Shown here piece by piece: positions 47,642 to 56,139 of a stretch of DNA of 64,000 bases. The notes under the pieces are model-generated. The model did not search any database. It was not told where the DNA came from and saw only the letters and a list, made by a program, of their open reading frames with translations. Made by a program: the position numbers and the translations under genes. The stretch covers positions 593,543 through 657,542 of the forward strand of contig NZ_QDFV01000001.1 of NCBI RefSeq assembly GCF_003075395.1, read 5' to 3'. The stretch comes from Microbacterium sp. TPD7012 (GTDB lineage Bacteria; Actinomycetota; Actinomycetes; Actinomycetales; Microbacteriaceae). Numbering within the stretch: the stretch's first letter is position 1; every line of letters begins with the position of its first letter.

Positions 47642-49834
47642 CTAGTTGCGGCCTCCGACAGCGGTCGCCTGCTGCGCCTTCTTCTCGCGGCGCAGGCCGT
47701 GCAGCAGCGGCTCGGTGTATCCGCTCGGCTGCGCCGCGCCCTCGACGATCAGTCGCCGGGCCGCAGTGTAGGCGATTCCGGGCTCCTCGCCCTCGGCGAA
47801 CGCCAGCGGTTCGTAGGCCGCATCGCCGGCGTTCTGCGCATCGACGACCGGTGCCAGGCGCCGCAGGCTGTCGTCGATCTGCGCCTCGGTGATCACGCCG
47901 TGCGCGAGCCAGTTGGCCAGCAGCTGGCTCGAGATGCGGAGCGTGGCACGGTCTTCCATGAGGCCGACGCCGCGGATGTCGGGCACCTTCGAGACGCCGA
48001 TGCCCTGATCGATCCAGCGCACGACGTAGCCGAGGATCGACTGCACGTTGTTGTCGATCTCATCGGCGACGATCTCGGGCGTGAGGTCTCCCTCTCCGGC
48101 GAGCGGAGGCGTGAGCAGCACGTCGAGCGAGGCCTCGTCGAGGGCGGGCAGTGTCTCCCGCACCGCGAACGCGTCGACCTGGTGGTAGTGCAGCGCGTGC
48201 AGGGTCGCCGCGGTCGGCGAGGGGACCCACGCGGTCGAGGCCCCGGATCGCACGTGCGCGATCTTCGTCTCGAGCATGTCGTGCATGAGGTCGGGCTCGG
48301 CCCACATGCCTTTGCCGATCTGCGCGCGACCGCCGAGTCCGGCGGCCAGCCCGATCGCGACGTTGCGGGCCTCGTAGGCCGCCATGAACGGCTGCGCCTT
48401 GATCCCCGCCTTCGGCAGGAAGGGCCCCGCGTGCAGCGACGTGTGGATCTCGTCGCCCGTGCGGTCGAGGAATCCGGTGTTGATGAACACGACGCGATCG
48501 GATGCCGCGGCGATGCCGGCCAGGAGGTTCACCGACGTGCGGCGCTCCTCGTCCATGATCCCGATCTTCATGGTGCGCGCGGGCAGCCCGAGCAGCCGCT
48601 CCGCGCGACCGAAGAGCTCGGCCGTGAACGCGACCTCGTCCGGGCCGTGCATCTTCGGCTTGACGATGTACATCGAGCCGCTGCGCGAGTTGCGTCCGCG
48701 GTGCGGCCCCTCGAGTTCGGGGAGGGCGCCGAGGGCGGTCATGATCGCGTCGAGCATCCCCTCGAAGGTCTGCTCGCCGTGGCGATCGAGCACCGCGTCA
48801 GTGCGCATGAGGTGACCCACGTTGCGGACGAAGAGGACCGCTCGTCCCGGCAGCGTCAGCTCGCCGCCGTCGACCGCGCGGTAGGTGCGGTCGGGTGCGA
48901 GCTCGCGGAGGAACGTGCGCCCGGCCTTGGTCACCGACTCGGTGAGCGTGCCGTTCATGAACCCGCGCCAGTTGCGGTAGCCGAGGGCCTTGTCGTCGGC
49001 GTCGACGGCGGCGACCGAGTCCTCCAGGTCGAGGATCGCGGTGAGCGCGGACTCGAGCACGATGTCCTGCACCCCCGCCTCCTCGGTGCGCCCGATCGCG
49101 CCCTCGTGGTCGATCACGATCTCGGCGTGCAGGCCGTGGTGCCGCAGCAGCACGGCGGTCGGGGCGTCGGCCTCTCCGGTGAAGCCGACGAGACCCTCGG
49201 GTGCGGCGAGGCGTCGGTCGCCCCCGGGCGTCCGGATCACGAGGCCGTCCGCGTCGACGAGGTAACCGGTCGCATCGCGGTGCGAGCCCTCGGCGAGCGG
49301 AGCGATCTGGTCGAGGAACTCGCGCCCGCGAGCGACGACCGCGGCGGCGCGCACCGGGTTGTGCTGAGATCCCGGTGCCAGATCGCCGGTCTGGTCCACG
49401 GCGTCGGTGCCGTAGAGCGCGTCGTACAGGGAGCCCCATCGGGCGTTGGCGGCGTTCAGTGCGAACCGGGCGTTCAGCAGCGGCACGACCAGCTGCGGCC
49501 CGGCCATCGTCGCGATCTCCGGGTCGACATCCTCCGTCGTCACAGACACGGCATCCGGAACCGGGACGAGATAGCCGATATCGGTGAGCAGCGCCCGGTA
49601 CGCGGCGGGATCCGGCGCTCCGGGGTTCGCGCGGTGGAAGTCGTCGATGCGCTGCTGGAGCTCGGCGCGTCTCTGCAGCAGCTCCGCATTCCGCGGGCCC
49701 AGATCATGGATGAGCGCACTCGCCTCGCGCCAGAAGGCATCGGAGTCGCGTCCTGAAGCGGCGAGCGACGTCTCGGCGAACTCCACGATCGGCGCGGCCA
49801 CCGAGAGGTCTGCTCGGGTGAGATACGAGGTCAT
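47642..49834 (-). CDS. glcB: Malate synthase G
   Basis: Condenses glyoxylate and acetyl-CoA to malate. 730 residues, the length of the monomeric G isoform. The N-terminal clasp is followed by the TIM barrel with ALTAILDLEDSVAAVDADDK, YRNWRGFMNG, MYIVKPKMHGPDEV and KIGIMDEERRTSVNL (Asp/Glu metal ligands and catalytic residues of the family). A C-terminal plug ends GYTEPLLHGLRREKK. It overlaps the GlcG-like gene by ATGA. With malic enzyme and aceE it would complete a glyoxylate-oxidising dicarboxylic acid cycle. Confidence 0.96.
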   Translation of the reverse strand: MTSYLTRADLSVAAPIVEFAETSLAASGRDSDAFWREASALIHDLGPRNAELLQRRAELQQRIDDFHRANPGAPDPAAYRALLTDIGYLVPVPDAVSVTTEDVDPEIATMAGPQLVVPLLNARFALNAANARWGSLYDALYGTDAVDQTGDLAPGSQHNPVRAAAVVARGREFLDQIAPLAEGSHRDATGYLVDADGLVIRTPGGDRRLAAPEGLVGFTGEADAPTAVLLRHHGLHAEIVIDHEGAIGRTEEAGVQDIVLESALTAILDLEDSVAAVDADDKALGYRNWRGFMNGTLTESVTKAGRTFLRELAPDRTYRAVDGGELTLPGRAVLFVRNVGHLMRTDAVLDRHGEQTFEGMLDAIMTALGALPELEGPHRGRNSRSGSMYIVKPKMHGPDEVAFTAELFGRAERLLGLPARTMKIGIMDEERRTSVNLLAGIAAASDRVVFINTGFLDRTGDEIHTSLHAGPFLPKAGIKAQPFMAAYEARNVAIGLAAGLGGRAQIGKGMWAEPDLMHDMLETKIAHVRSGASTAWVPSPTAATLHALHYHQVDAFAVRETLPALDEASLDVLLTPPLAGEGDLTPEIVADEIDNNVQSILGYVVRWIDQGIGVSKVPDIRGVGLMEDRATLRISSQLLANWLAHGVITEAQIDDSLRRLAPVVDAQNAGDAAYEPLAFAEGEEPGIAYTAARRLIVEGAAQPSGYTEPLLHGLRREKKAQQATAVGGRN

Positions 49835-50262
49835 GTGGGCATTCCTTCTCTTCGGGCGCCGAGGCGCTGCAGGGTCTCCAGGGCGATCTCCGCATCCTGG
49901 ACGGGAGTTCCTCCGGCGACACCCAGTCCGCCGACGTGGTCGTCGCCGAAGAAGATCGGCACGCCTCCGTCGATCGTCGTGAGGGCGCCGCCGGTGCCCA
50001 GGGGCAGCGTGGTGCTGAGTGCTTCGGGGATCAGCCCGGTGCGCCGACGAGTGGATGCCGACGTCGCGGCCTTGCGGCGGCTGGTCTCGGCGCTGTGCGG
50101 TGTGGCCCCGTCGGACATCCCGTAGGCGATGAGCGTCATCGAGGGATCGGCGACGGCGACGACGGTCTTCACGCCGTGGCTCTCGCCCACCTCCATCGCG
50201 ATGGCGACGGCGCGGACGGCCGTCTCGTAGTTGATCGCGGCGATCTGGCGGTGGGTAGACAT
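49831..50262 (-). CDS. GlcG/HbpS-like heme-binding-type protein
   Basis: 143 residues of the GlcG_HbpS (DUF336) family: AVAVADPSMTLIAYGMSDGA, KAATSASTRR, GGVPIFFGDDHVGGLGVAGGTPVQD. Members sit beside glycolate/glyoxylate genes (glcG) and some bind heme, but their biochemical role is poorly defined. ATG 50262 follows GAGGAG. It is coupled to malate synthase G, so it is part of glyoxylate assimilation here too. Confidence 0.87.
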   Translation of the reverse strand: MSTHRQIAAINYETAVRAVAIAMEVGESHGVKTVVAVADPSMTLIAYGMSDGATPHSAETSRRKAATSASTRRRTGLIPEALSTTLPLGTGGALTTIDGGVPIFFGDDHVGGLGVAGGTPVQDAEIALETLQRLGARREGMPT

Positions 50263-50298
50263 GACGTCTCCTCTTCTCGATCTCAACTATTCACACTG

Positions 50299-50314
50299 CG
50301 AATGTTAACTTTCG
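50299..50314. promoter_or_regulatory. Palindrome upstream of the glcG-glcB operon
   Basis: CGAATGTTAACTTTCG is a 16-bp near-perfect palindrome centred on GTTAAC in the gap between the glcG-like gene and pyrE. Candidate operator; the binding protein is unknown. Confidence 0.4.
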
Positions 50315-50376
50315 TATGACGGAATCCTATGTCATCGGGCGTCGCCGATTCAACCGCGCCTTCTACACTGGATGCC

Positions 50377-50937
50377 GTGACCGCACTCGACGCAGACCGC
50401 CAGACCCTTCTCGACCTGATCAAGGACGAGGCGGTGTTCCACGGCGACTTCACCCTCTCCAGTGGCAAGAAGGCGACGTACTACGTCGACATGCGCAAGC
50501 TGACCCTCGACCACCGCGCGGCTCCGGCGATCGGCCGCATCATGCTCGACCTCATCGGCGACCTCGACATCGTCGCCGTCGGCGGCCTCACGCTCGGCGC
50601 CGACCCGATCGCGAACTCCGTGCTGCATGCCTCGGTCGCAGCGAGTCGCCCGCTCGACGCGTTCGTGGTGCGCAAGGAGCCGAAAGACCACGGCCGCGGC
50701 CGTCAGATCGAAGGCGCCGACGTCAAGGGCAAGCGCGTCGTCGTGCTGGAGGACACCTCCACCACGGGGCAGTCCGCTCTCAAGGCCGTCGAGGCTCTGC
50801 GCCGCGAGGGTGCCGAGATCGTCGCCGTCGCCGTGATCGTCGACCGCAAGACCGGCGCCCAGGCGGCGATCGAAGCCGAGGGCCTCGAGTGGCGCGCCGC
50901 CTTCGACCTCGACGACCTCGGGCTCGACCCCCAGTGA
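50377..50937 (+). CDS. pyrE: Orotate phosphoribosyltransferase (PyrE)
   Basis: Makes orotidine 5'-phosphate from orotate and PRPP in pyrimidine synthesis. 186 residues. FHGDFTLSSGKKATYYVDMR at the N-terminus and the PRPP loop VVVLEDTSTTGQS near 121-133 are diagnostic. I chose GTG 50377 because -10-like TACACT (50364-50369) lies where transcription would begin at the start codon, implying a leaderless message. An ATG at 50329 would add a low-complexity extension and has no ribosome site. It overlaps the ROK gene by GTGA. Confidence 0.93.
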   Translation: MTALDADRQTLLDLIKDEAVFHGDFTLSSGKKATYYVDMRKLTLDHRAAPAIGRIMLDLIGDLDIVAVGGLTLGADPIANSVLHASVAASRPLDAFVVRKEPKDHGRGRQIEGADVKGKRVVVLEDTSTTGQSALKAVEALRREGAEIVAVAVIVDRKTGAQAAIEAEGLEWRAAFDLDDLGLDPQ

Positions 50938-51836
50938 CGCGCTACGCCCTGGCCGTCGATGTGGGCGGCACGAAGATGGAAGCCGCGCTCGTCGGCGAAG
51001 ACGGCGTGCTCGTGCGCGGAAGCCGCAGCCGCCGGGCGACCGGCAGGGATGCCACTCCCGCGTCGCTCGACGACGCGATCGCGACCGTGATCGCCCACGC
51101 TCTCTCCCGTCTCCCCGACGACGCCGAACTCGTCGGCGCCGGTATCGGCAGCGCGGGGCCGATCGACCGGAACGTCGGCCAGATCCTCCCGGTGAACATG
51201 CCTGCGGCCCGCGGATACGGTCTCGCCGAGGCGGTGCGCACAGCCGCCTCCGGCCTCCTCGGCCGGGAGCTGCCGACGGTCTTCGGCCATGACGGCGGAG
51301 CGCTCGCGCTCGCCGAGTCCTGGCTCGGTGCGACGAAGGATGCCCGTTCCTCGCTCTCGATCGTCGTGTCCACCGGCGTCGGCGGCGGGTTCGTCGTGAA
51401 CGGCTCCTACATCCCCGGCGCCACCGGCAACGCCGGCCACCTCGGCCAGGTGCGCCGCGAAGGCGGTCTGACGCTCGAGGAGATCGCCTCCGGGCCCGCG
51501 AGTGCCGCCTGGGCGCAGCAGCAGGGCTGGAGCGGCGCGACCGGCGAGGACCTCGCTCGGGACGCCGCGGCGGGAGTCGCTATCGCGCGCGCCGCGATCG
51601 AGCGCTCGGCGAAGGCTGTCGGTGAGGCGTTGGCGGATGCCGCGACCCTCGTCGACCTCGACACGGTCGCCATCGGGGGAGGCTTCTCCCGCGTGTCCGA
51701 CGACTACATCGACCTCGTCCAGCAGGCGCTCACCGCAAGCGCCGCGCACGAGTACTCGCGCAAGGCGCGCGTGGTGCGCTCGGGACTGGGCGACGAGGGT
51801 CCGCTCATCGGCGCTGCGGCGCTCGTGCTGCGCTAG
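50934..51836 (+). CDS. ROK-family sugar kinase (glucokinase-like)
   Basis: 300 residues. The N-terminal phosphate motif DVGGTKMEAAL is at 7-17, GAGIGSAGP near 64, HDGGALALAES carries the catalytic Asp region, VSTGVGGGFVVNG follows, and GNAGHLGQV stands for the ROK zinc/substrate segment. The usual zinc-cysteine cluster is not seen, which is common in some actinobacterial glucokinases. Substrate may be glucose or an amino sugar; the muropeptide operon 3 kb away makes N-acetylglucosamine possible. Confidence 0.88.
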   Translation: MTRYALAVDVGGTKMEAALVGEDGVLVRGSRSRRATGRDATPASLDDAIATVIAHALSRLPDDAELVGAGIGSAGPIDRNVGQILPVNMPAARGYGLAEAVRTAASGLLGRELPTVFGHDGGALALAESWLGATKDARSSLSIVVSTGVGGGFVVNGSYIPGATGNAGHLGQVRREGGLTLEEIASGPASAAWAQQQGWSGATGEDLARDAAAGVAIARAAIERSAKAVGEALADAATLVDLDTVAIGGGFSRVSDDYIDLVQQALTASAAHEYSRKARVVRSGLGDEGPLIGAAALVLR

Positions 51837-52156
51837 CTGCTCGCGGTGACGAGGTGGCGGGGCGGTCCTTCGAGCCTCGCGATCGCGATCTTCACTCCGG
51901 TGACCTCGTCGGCCAGGGCGTCGATGCGTGCGGTGAGCTTCTCCTCGACGGCGTCGATTCGTGCGGTGAGCTTCTCCTCGACGGCGTCGATTCGTGCGGT
52001 GAGTTTCTCGTCGACGGCGTTGATGCGGGTCGTGAGCTTCGTGTCGACCGCGTCGATGCGGCGCACCATCCAGGCGAAACCGGCGAACAGGCTCGCCCCG
52101 AGGGTCAGCACGATGCCGATCGCGCTGATGACGATCGTCAAGGTCTCCACGGACAC
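51833..52156 (-). CDS. Small membrane protein with 11-residue coiled-coil repeats
   Basis: 107 residues from GTG 52156 (GGAG about 8 bases upstream; GTG 52162 is an alternative). A single transmembrane helix at about 5-32 (IVISAIGIVLTLGASLFAGFAWMV) is followed by five copies of an 11-residue unit of the form RIDAVEEKLTA, giving a hendecad coiled coil, then ADEVTGVKIAIARLEGPP. At DNA level this is a 33-bp tandem array at 51928-52059 with two identical units. Function unknown. It converges on the ROK gene with a 4-bp overlap. Confidence 0.75.
   Translation of the reverse strand: MSVETLTIVISAIGIVLTLGASLFAGFAWMVRRIDAVDTKLTTRINAVDEKLTARIDAVEEKLTARIDAVEEKLTARIDALADEVTGVKIAIARLEGPPRHLVTASS
51928..52059. 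repeat. 33-bp tandem repeat array (four units)
   Basis: Units at 51928-51960 and 51961-51993 are identical; 51994-52026 and 52027-52059 are diverged copies. Each encodes one hendecad of the coiled-coil protein, so copy number can change without breaking the frame. Confidence 0.85.
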
Positions 52157-52305
52157 GTACACGGCTCCATTCTGCGGCTCAGGTTCGGGATGTGCCAGCA
52201 GGTTATCGAAGAAACCGATATTCTCTGTGACCAGGAAAAATTCAGGCTCAGCGATCGTGGACGACGTGACGAATCTGCCTCGCTGTGGAGGAAAAGTCCC
52301 GCCGC

Positions 52306-53451
52306 TCAGTTCGTCGCGGAGGTCCTCTGCTGTGCCCGTGCGGCGATCAGCACCAGCACCGGGACGACGGCGCACAGCGCGGCCGAGATGATCAGGGTCG
52401 TGCTCGATGCCGGGTCGCGGCCGATCAGCAGCACAAGGCTCGGGACGAACGTGCCGCCGATCGCGCCGCATGCCACCAGGGCGCCCGTCACCGCGGCGCT
52501 GCGCACCGCATCGAGCCGATCGAGCGCGAGCCCGAGGATGAGGCCGTAGCTCGGGGCGAGCAGGACGACGGATGCCGCGAGGGCGACGAGTGCGCCGACG
52601 GGGGTGTCGCCGACGAGCACTCCGGCCGTGGCCATCAGGCCCGCGGCCCCGATCGTGCCGGTGGCGAGGATCGCGACCGGTGGAACGGAAGCGCGGCGGA
52701 GGGCTGCCGCGACGAAGCGGCCCAGTGCCATCAGCGCCCAGAAGGCGGACGTGCCGAGGGCCGCGGCCGCGGGTTCGAGCGCCAGAGCCCGCTCGGGGAT
52801 CACCGCCGACCATCCGGACAGCACGGTCTCGACGCCGACGTACAGCGGCAGGGCGACCGCGAACGGGAGCAGCGCCGTCAGCCCGCGCAGGTCTCGACGC
52901 GTCGGGGTGTCCGAGGCGGGTGTCGACGGCGCGCGCCCTCCGGCGAGCAGGACGATCGTCATGAGAGGGACGACGGCGAGGATGCTCAGCGCGGACAGAG
53001 CCCCGGTTCCGGCGGCCACGGCGAGAGGGGTGACGGCGGCGCAGACGGCCACGGTCCCCATGAGTGCGCTCAGCAGCCCGGTGGCGCTGCCGGTTGCTGC
53101 GGCCTTCGCCGCGACGGAACCGGCCGCTTCGACCAGACCGAACCCGAGTCCGGCCAGGGCTGCCGCAGCGATGAAGACCGCGGGGTGGCCCGCCCACGCC
53201 GCGGCGACGATCGCGCCGGCCTGGAGTGCGCTGCCGAGGATGAGTGCGGTCCGCGGAGGGCGCCGCACGAGCAGGGGGCCCGAGAGCAGCACGCCGACGA
53301 GGAGCCCGGCGAAGAGCGCGGGTACGGCGACGCTGAGCGTCGTCCCGATCGCCCGCTCGGCCGCCGGCAGCACCGCGGGGACGAAGGACGCCGTGACGCC
53401 GAGGCCCGCGAAGGCGGCGAAGAGCCCCGTGCGGTCGCGGCTGCTCGTCAC
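52306..53451 (-). CDS. MFS transporter
   Basis: 381 residues and about 12 hydrophobic helices: GLFAAFAGLGVTASFVPAVLP at the start, GLGFGLVEAAGSVAAKAAATG as the helix-5 region, and LGTSAFWALMALGRFVAAALRR in the second half. Similar to small MFS sugar or drug efflux members. GTG 53451 overlaps the stop of the RpiR gene (GTGA), so it is coupled to that regulator. The substrate is unknown; a cell-wall sugar or peptide is possible from context. Confidence 0.85.
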   Translation of the reverse strand: MTSSRDRTGLFAAFAGLGVTASFVPAVLPAAERAIGTTLSVAVPALFAGLLVGVLLSGPLLVRRPPRTALILGSALQAGAIVAAAWAGHPAVFIAAAALAGLGFGLVEAAGSVAAKAAATGSATGLLSALMGTVAVCAAVTPLAVAAGTGALSALSILAVVPLMTIVLLAGGRAPSTPASDTPTRRDLRGLTALLPFAVALPLYVGVETVLSGWSAVIPERALALEPAAAALGTSAFWALMALGRFVAAALRRASVPPVAILATGTIGAAGLMATAGVLVGDTPVGALVALAASVVLLAPSYGLILGLALDRLDAVRSAAVTGALVACGAIGGTFVPSLVLLIGRDPASSTTLIISAALCAVVPVLVLIAARAQQRTSATN

Positions 53452-54350
53452 GCGCCGCCCGCTCTGACGCGGTGCACGGCGGCGTAGGTGTCGCGGAGCG
53501 CCTCCATCGAGCGGTCGTAGTTCGACTGGGCGACGCCGATGAAGATGCAGTCGACGACCATGAGCTGGGCGATCCGGCTGCCGAGGGCCCCGGAGCGGAA
53601 CCCGGTCTCCCTGGCCGCCGTGGTGAGCACGATGTCGGCCTGGTCGGCGAGGGGGGCTCCGGCGTGGTTCGTGATCGCGATCGTCGTCGCTCCCGCGCGG
53701 CGGGCGAGCAGGAGGAACTCGATCGTGTCGGTCGTCGAGCCGCTGTGCGAGACCGCGATCGCGACGTTGCCGGGACCGAGGGTGGCGGCCGATGTCCACG
53801 CGGCATGCGGGTCGGACCAGTCCAGGGCGGTCCGGCCGATGCGGGTGAGCTTGCGCTGCAGGTCGAGCCCGACGATCGAGCTCGCGCCGACACCGAAGAT
53901 GTCGACCCTCGACGCGGAGGTGATCGCGTCGACGGCCGCGCGCAGCGCGTCGGTGTCGAGCACCTTGGCGGTGTCGGCCAGAGAAAGCGTCTCGGCGAGC
54001 GAGACCTTCGCGACGATGTCGGCGAGGGTGTCGTTGCGGTCGATGTCACCCGAGACGTCGGGAAGCGCGGCCGTGTCGAAGGTCTCGCGCTCGACGTCGC
54101 GCAGCACGTGGTTGCGCAGCTCGCGCACATGGTCGTAGCCGAGCCGCTTGCAGAAGCGCACGACCGAGGTGGTCGAGGTGTCGCAGCGCTGCGCCAGCTC
54201 GGCGATGGAGAGCCCTGCCGTCTCGGCGGGGCTCGCGAGGAAGAGGTCGGCGATCCGCTGCTCGCTGGGGCGCAGCTCGGGGCGGATCGCGCGCATGCGC
54301 ACGAGAACAGGGTGCCCGCCGGCGTCGTCGAGGGCGGCGTGATGGGGCAT
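53448..54350 (-). CDS. RpiR/MurR-type regulator (helix-turn-helix plus SIS)
   Basis: 300 residues. HTH_6 domain at about 10-85 (ELRPSEQRIADLFLASPAETAGLSIAE, TSTTSVVRFCKRLGY) and a sugar isomerase (SIS) domain at about 125-260 (RVDIFGVGASSIVGLDLQRKL, VAIAVSHSGSTTDTIEFL) that binds a phosphosugar. Divergent from the binding-protein gene of the peptidoglycan-salvage operon. By analogy with MurR it probably responds to MurNAc-6-phosphate, the substrate of MurQ encoded in that operon. ATG 54350 follows GGAGACC. Confidence 0.92.
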   Translation of the reverse strand: MPHHAALDDAGGHPVLVRMRAIRPELRPSEQRIADLFLASPAETAGLSIAELAQRCDTSTTSVVRFCKRLGYDHVRELRNHVLRDVERETFDTAALPDVSGDIDRNDTLADIVAKVSLAETLSLADTAKVLDTDALRAAVDAITSASRVDIFGVGASSIVGLDLQRKLTRIGRTALDWSDPHAAWTSAATLGPGNVAIAVSHSGSTTDTIEFLLLARRAGATTIAITNHAGAPLADQADIVLTTAARETGFRSGALGSRIAQLMVVDCIFIGVAQSNYDRSMEALRDTYAAVHRVRAGGA

Positions 54351-54386
54351 GGAGGTCTCCGATCGATGTTTCATAACACTAGAGGA

Positions 54387-54434
54387 ACTTCTGTTACATA
54401 AGAAGTGACTTTCGTGTACTTTTGGTACCACCAA
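54387..54434. promoter_or_regulatory. Two inverted repeats in the RpiR-SBP intergenic region
   Basis: ACTTCT-N8-AGAAGT (54387-54406) and TTGGT-ACC-ACCAA (54422-54434) lie in the 168-bp divergent gap. Either may be the RpiR-type operator or overlap the promoters; GGTACC at 54425 is a palindrome within the second. Confidence 0.45.
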
Positions 54435-54518
54435 GACCGACGATGTTCGCGGGCGAGCAGGCGCAAGCGCCTCCCCGACGCCACGGCGACGCGTCCCAGC
54501 CAGCAGGAGGAATCAGCA

Positions 54519-56066
54519 ATGAGCACAGCACGGCGGGCGTCACTGGGCGCTCTCACCGCGACGGGAGCCATCCTCGCCCTCGTCATGACCGGGTGCTCCG
54601 CCCCGGCATCCGATCCGTCCCCCTCCGAGGGCGCAGCCGGCGGCGATCTCGTCATCGGCGTCACCAGCGACCCGGACACCCTGTTCCCCTGGAAGGCCAC
54701 GCAGTTCCAGGCCGTCAACGTCCTGCAGAACCTCTACGGCACGCTCACCGAGTTCGACGAGGAGCTCAACGTCGTCCCCGGGCTCGCCGAGTCCTGGGAC
54801 GTCTCGGAGGACGGGCTCACCGTCACCCTCAAGCTCCGTGAGGGCGTGACCTTCGCCGACGGCAGCACCTTCGGATCCGAGGACGTGAAGTACTCGCTCG
54901 ACGCGATCGCCCTCGAGGCCACCGCCGCCGTGGCGCGCAGCTCGCTGGCCTCGGTCACGGCCGTCGAGGCGACCGATGAGACGACCGTCACCCTCACGCT
55001 CAGCGCACCCGACGCCGCGCTCCCCGCCAACCTCGCCGTGATCAACATGGCGATGCTGTCCTCGGACGACACCGAGGAGGCGCTGAATACCACGCCGAAC
55101 GGCACCGGGCCCTTCGTCCTCGAAGACCGTGCGCCGAGCCAGTCGCTCACGCTCGCGAAGAACGACGACTACTGGGGCGACGCCGCGCTGCTCGACACCG
55201 TCGAGTTCCGCGTCATCCCGGACGAGTCCTCGATCGTCTCGGCGATGCAGTCCGGCAACGTCCAGCTCGCCGTGTTCGACGACCCGCTGGTCGCTCAGAC
55301 CGCCGAGGGCGCGAACGTGGAGGTCGCGACCACGCCGCAGCTGAGCTACCACGCCCTGCAGCTGAACGCGACGCGCGGCGACCTCGCCGACGTCAACGTG
55401 CGTCTCGCGATCCAGTGCGCGATCGACCGCCAGGAAGTCCTCGACACCGCCGCCCTCGGCGAGGGCGAGGTCACGGGGCCGATCACCTCTCCCGCGTACA
55501 AGTCCGACCCCGACGCGCGCCCGTGCCCCGAGCGCGACCTCGACAAGGCGGCCGAGTACCTGAAGAAGGCGGGCAAGGAGGACGGCGTCACGATCAACGC
55601 GATCGTCTCGCAGGGCGAGTACGCCACCTCGGTGAACGAGGCGCAGAACCTCAAGGCCCAGCTCGCCGACGCCGACATCACCCTCGAGATCGAGGTGCTC
55701 GAGTCCGGTGCGTTCGTCGACCGCTGGATCGCCGCGGACTTCGATGCCGCCGTCGCCCTCAACGGCGGACGCCCCGACCCCGACGGCATGTACGGCCGGT
55801 ACTTCACCAGCACCGGGAACCTGAACAAGGTCGCCGGCTACTCCTCGCCCGAGCTCGACGCGCTGTTCGCCGAGGGCCGTCAGACGGCGGATGCCGACGA
55901 GCGCAAGGAGATCTACGCGCAGGTCTCCGAGAACCTCGAGGACAACGCCGCGTGGATCTGGCTGTTCACCAGCTACACCTACACCGCGACGGCGTCGTCC
56001 GTCGACGGCTTCGTTCCGATGGTGAACGGCTCGCTGCAGTACCTGCGGACGACCTCCATCAAGTAG
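54519..56066 (+). CDS. Peptide-class ABC substrate-binding lipoprotein (SBP_bac_5)
   Basis: 515 residues. Signal peptide with lipobox VMTGC (Cys26), then an SBP_bac_5 fold: LVIGVTSDPDTLFPW, VVPGLAESWDVSEDGLTVTLKLREGVTFADG, NGTGPFVLEDR, DVNVRLAIQCAIDRQEVL. AGGAGGAA stands 8 bases before ATG 54519. First gene of an operon in which the sugar-side enzymes are MurQ and AnmK, so the captured ligand is probably a muropeptide or anhydro-muropeptide rather than an ordinary oligopeptide. The binding-pocket specificity cannot be read from sequence. Confidence 0.9.
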   Translation: MSTARRASLGALTATGAILALVMTGCSAPASDPSPSEGAAGGDLVIGVTSDPDTLFPWKATQFQAVNVLQNLYGTLTEFDEELNVVPGLAESWDVSEDGLTVTLKLREGVTFADGSTFGSEDVKYSLDAIALEATAAVARSSLASVTAVEATDETTVTLTLSAPDAALPANLAVINMAMLSSDDTEEALNTTPNGTGPFVLEDRAPSQSLTLAKNDDYWGDAALLDTVEFRVIPDESSIVSAMQSGNVQLAVFDDPLVAQTAEGANVEVATTPQLSYHALQLNATRGDLADVNVRLAIQCAIDRQEVLDTAALGEGEVTGPITSPAYKSDPDARPCPERDLDKAAEYLKKAGKEDGVTINAIVSQGEYATSVNEAQNLKAQLADADITLEIEVLESGAFVDRWIAADFDAAVALNGGRPDPDGMYGRYFTSTGNLNKVAGYSSPELDALFAEGRQTADADERKEIYAQVSENLEDNAAWIWLFTSYTYTATASSVDGFVPMVNGSLQYLRTTSIK

Positions 56067-56139
56067 CGGACGGAGGCGGCGCCGGCGTACGACCGGCCGG
56101 CGCCGCCTCCTCCCCGACGACAGGCAGCCTCACACTCGC

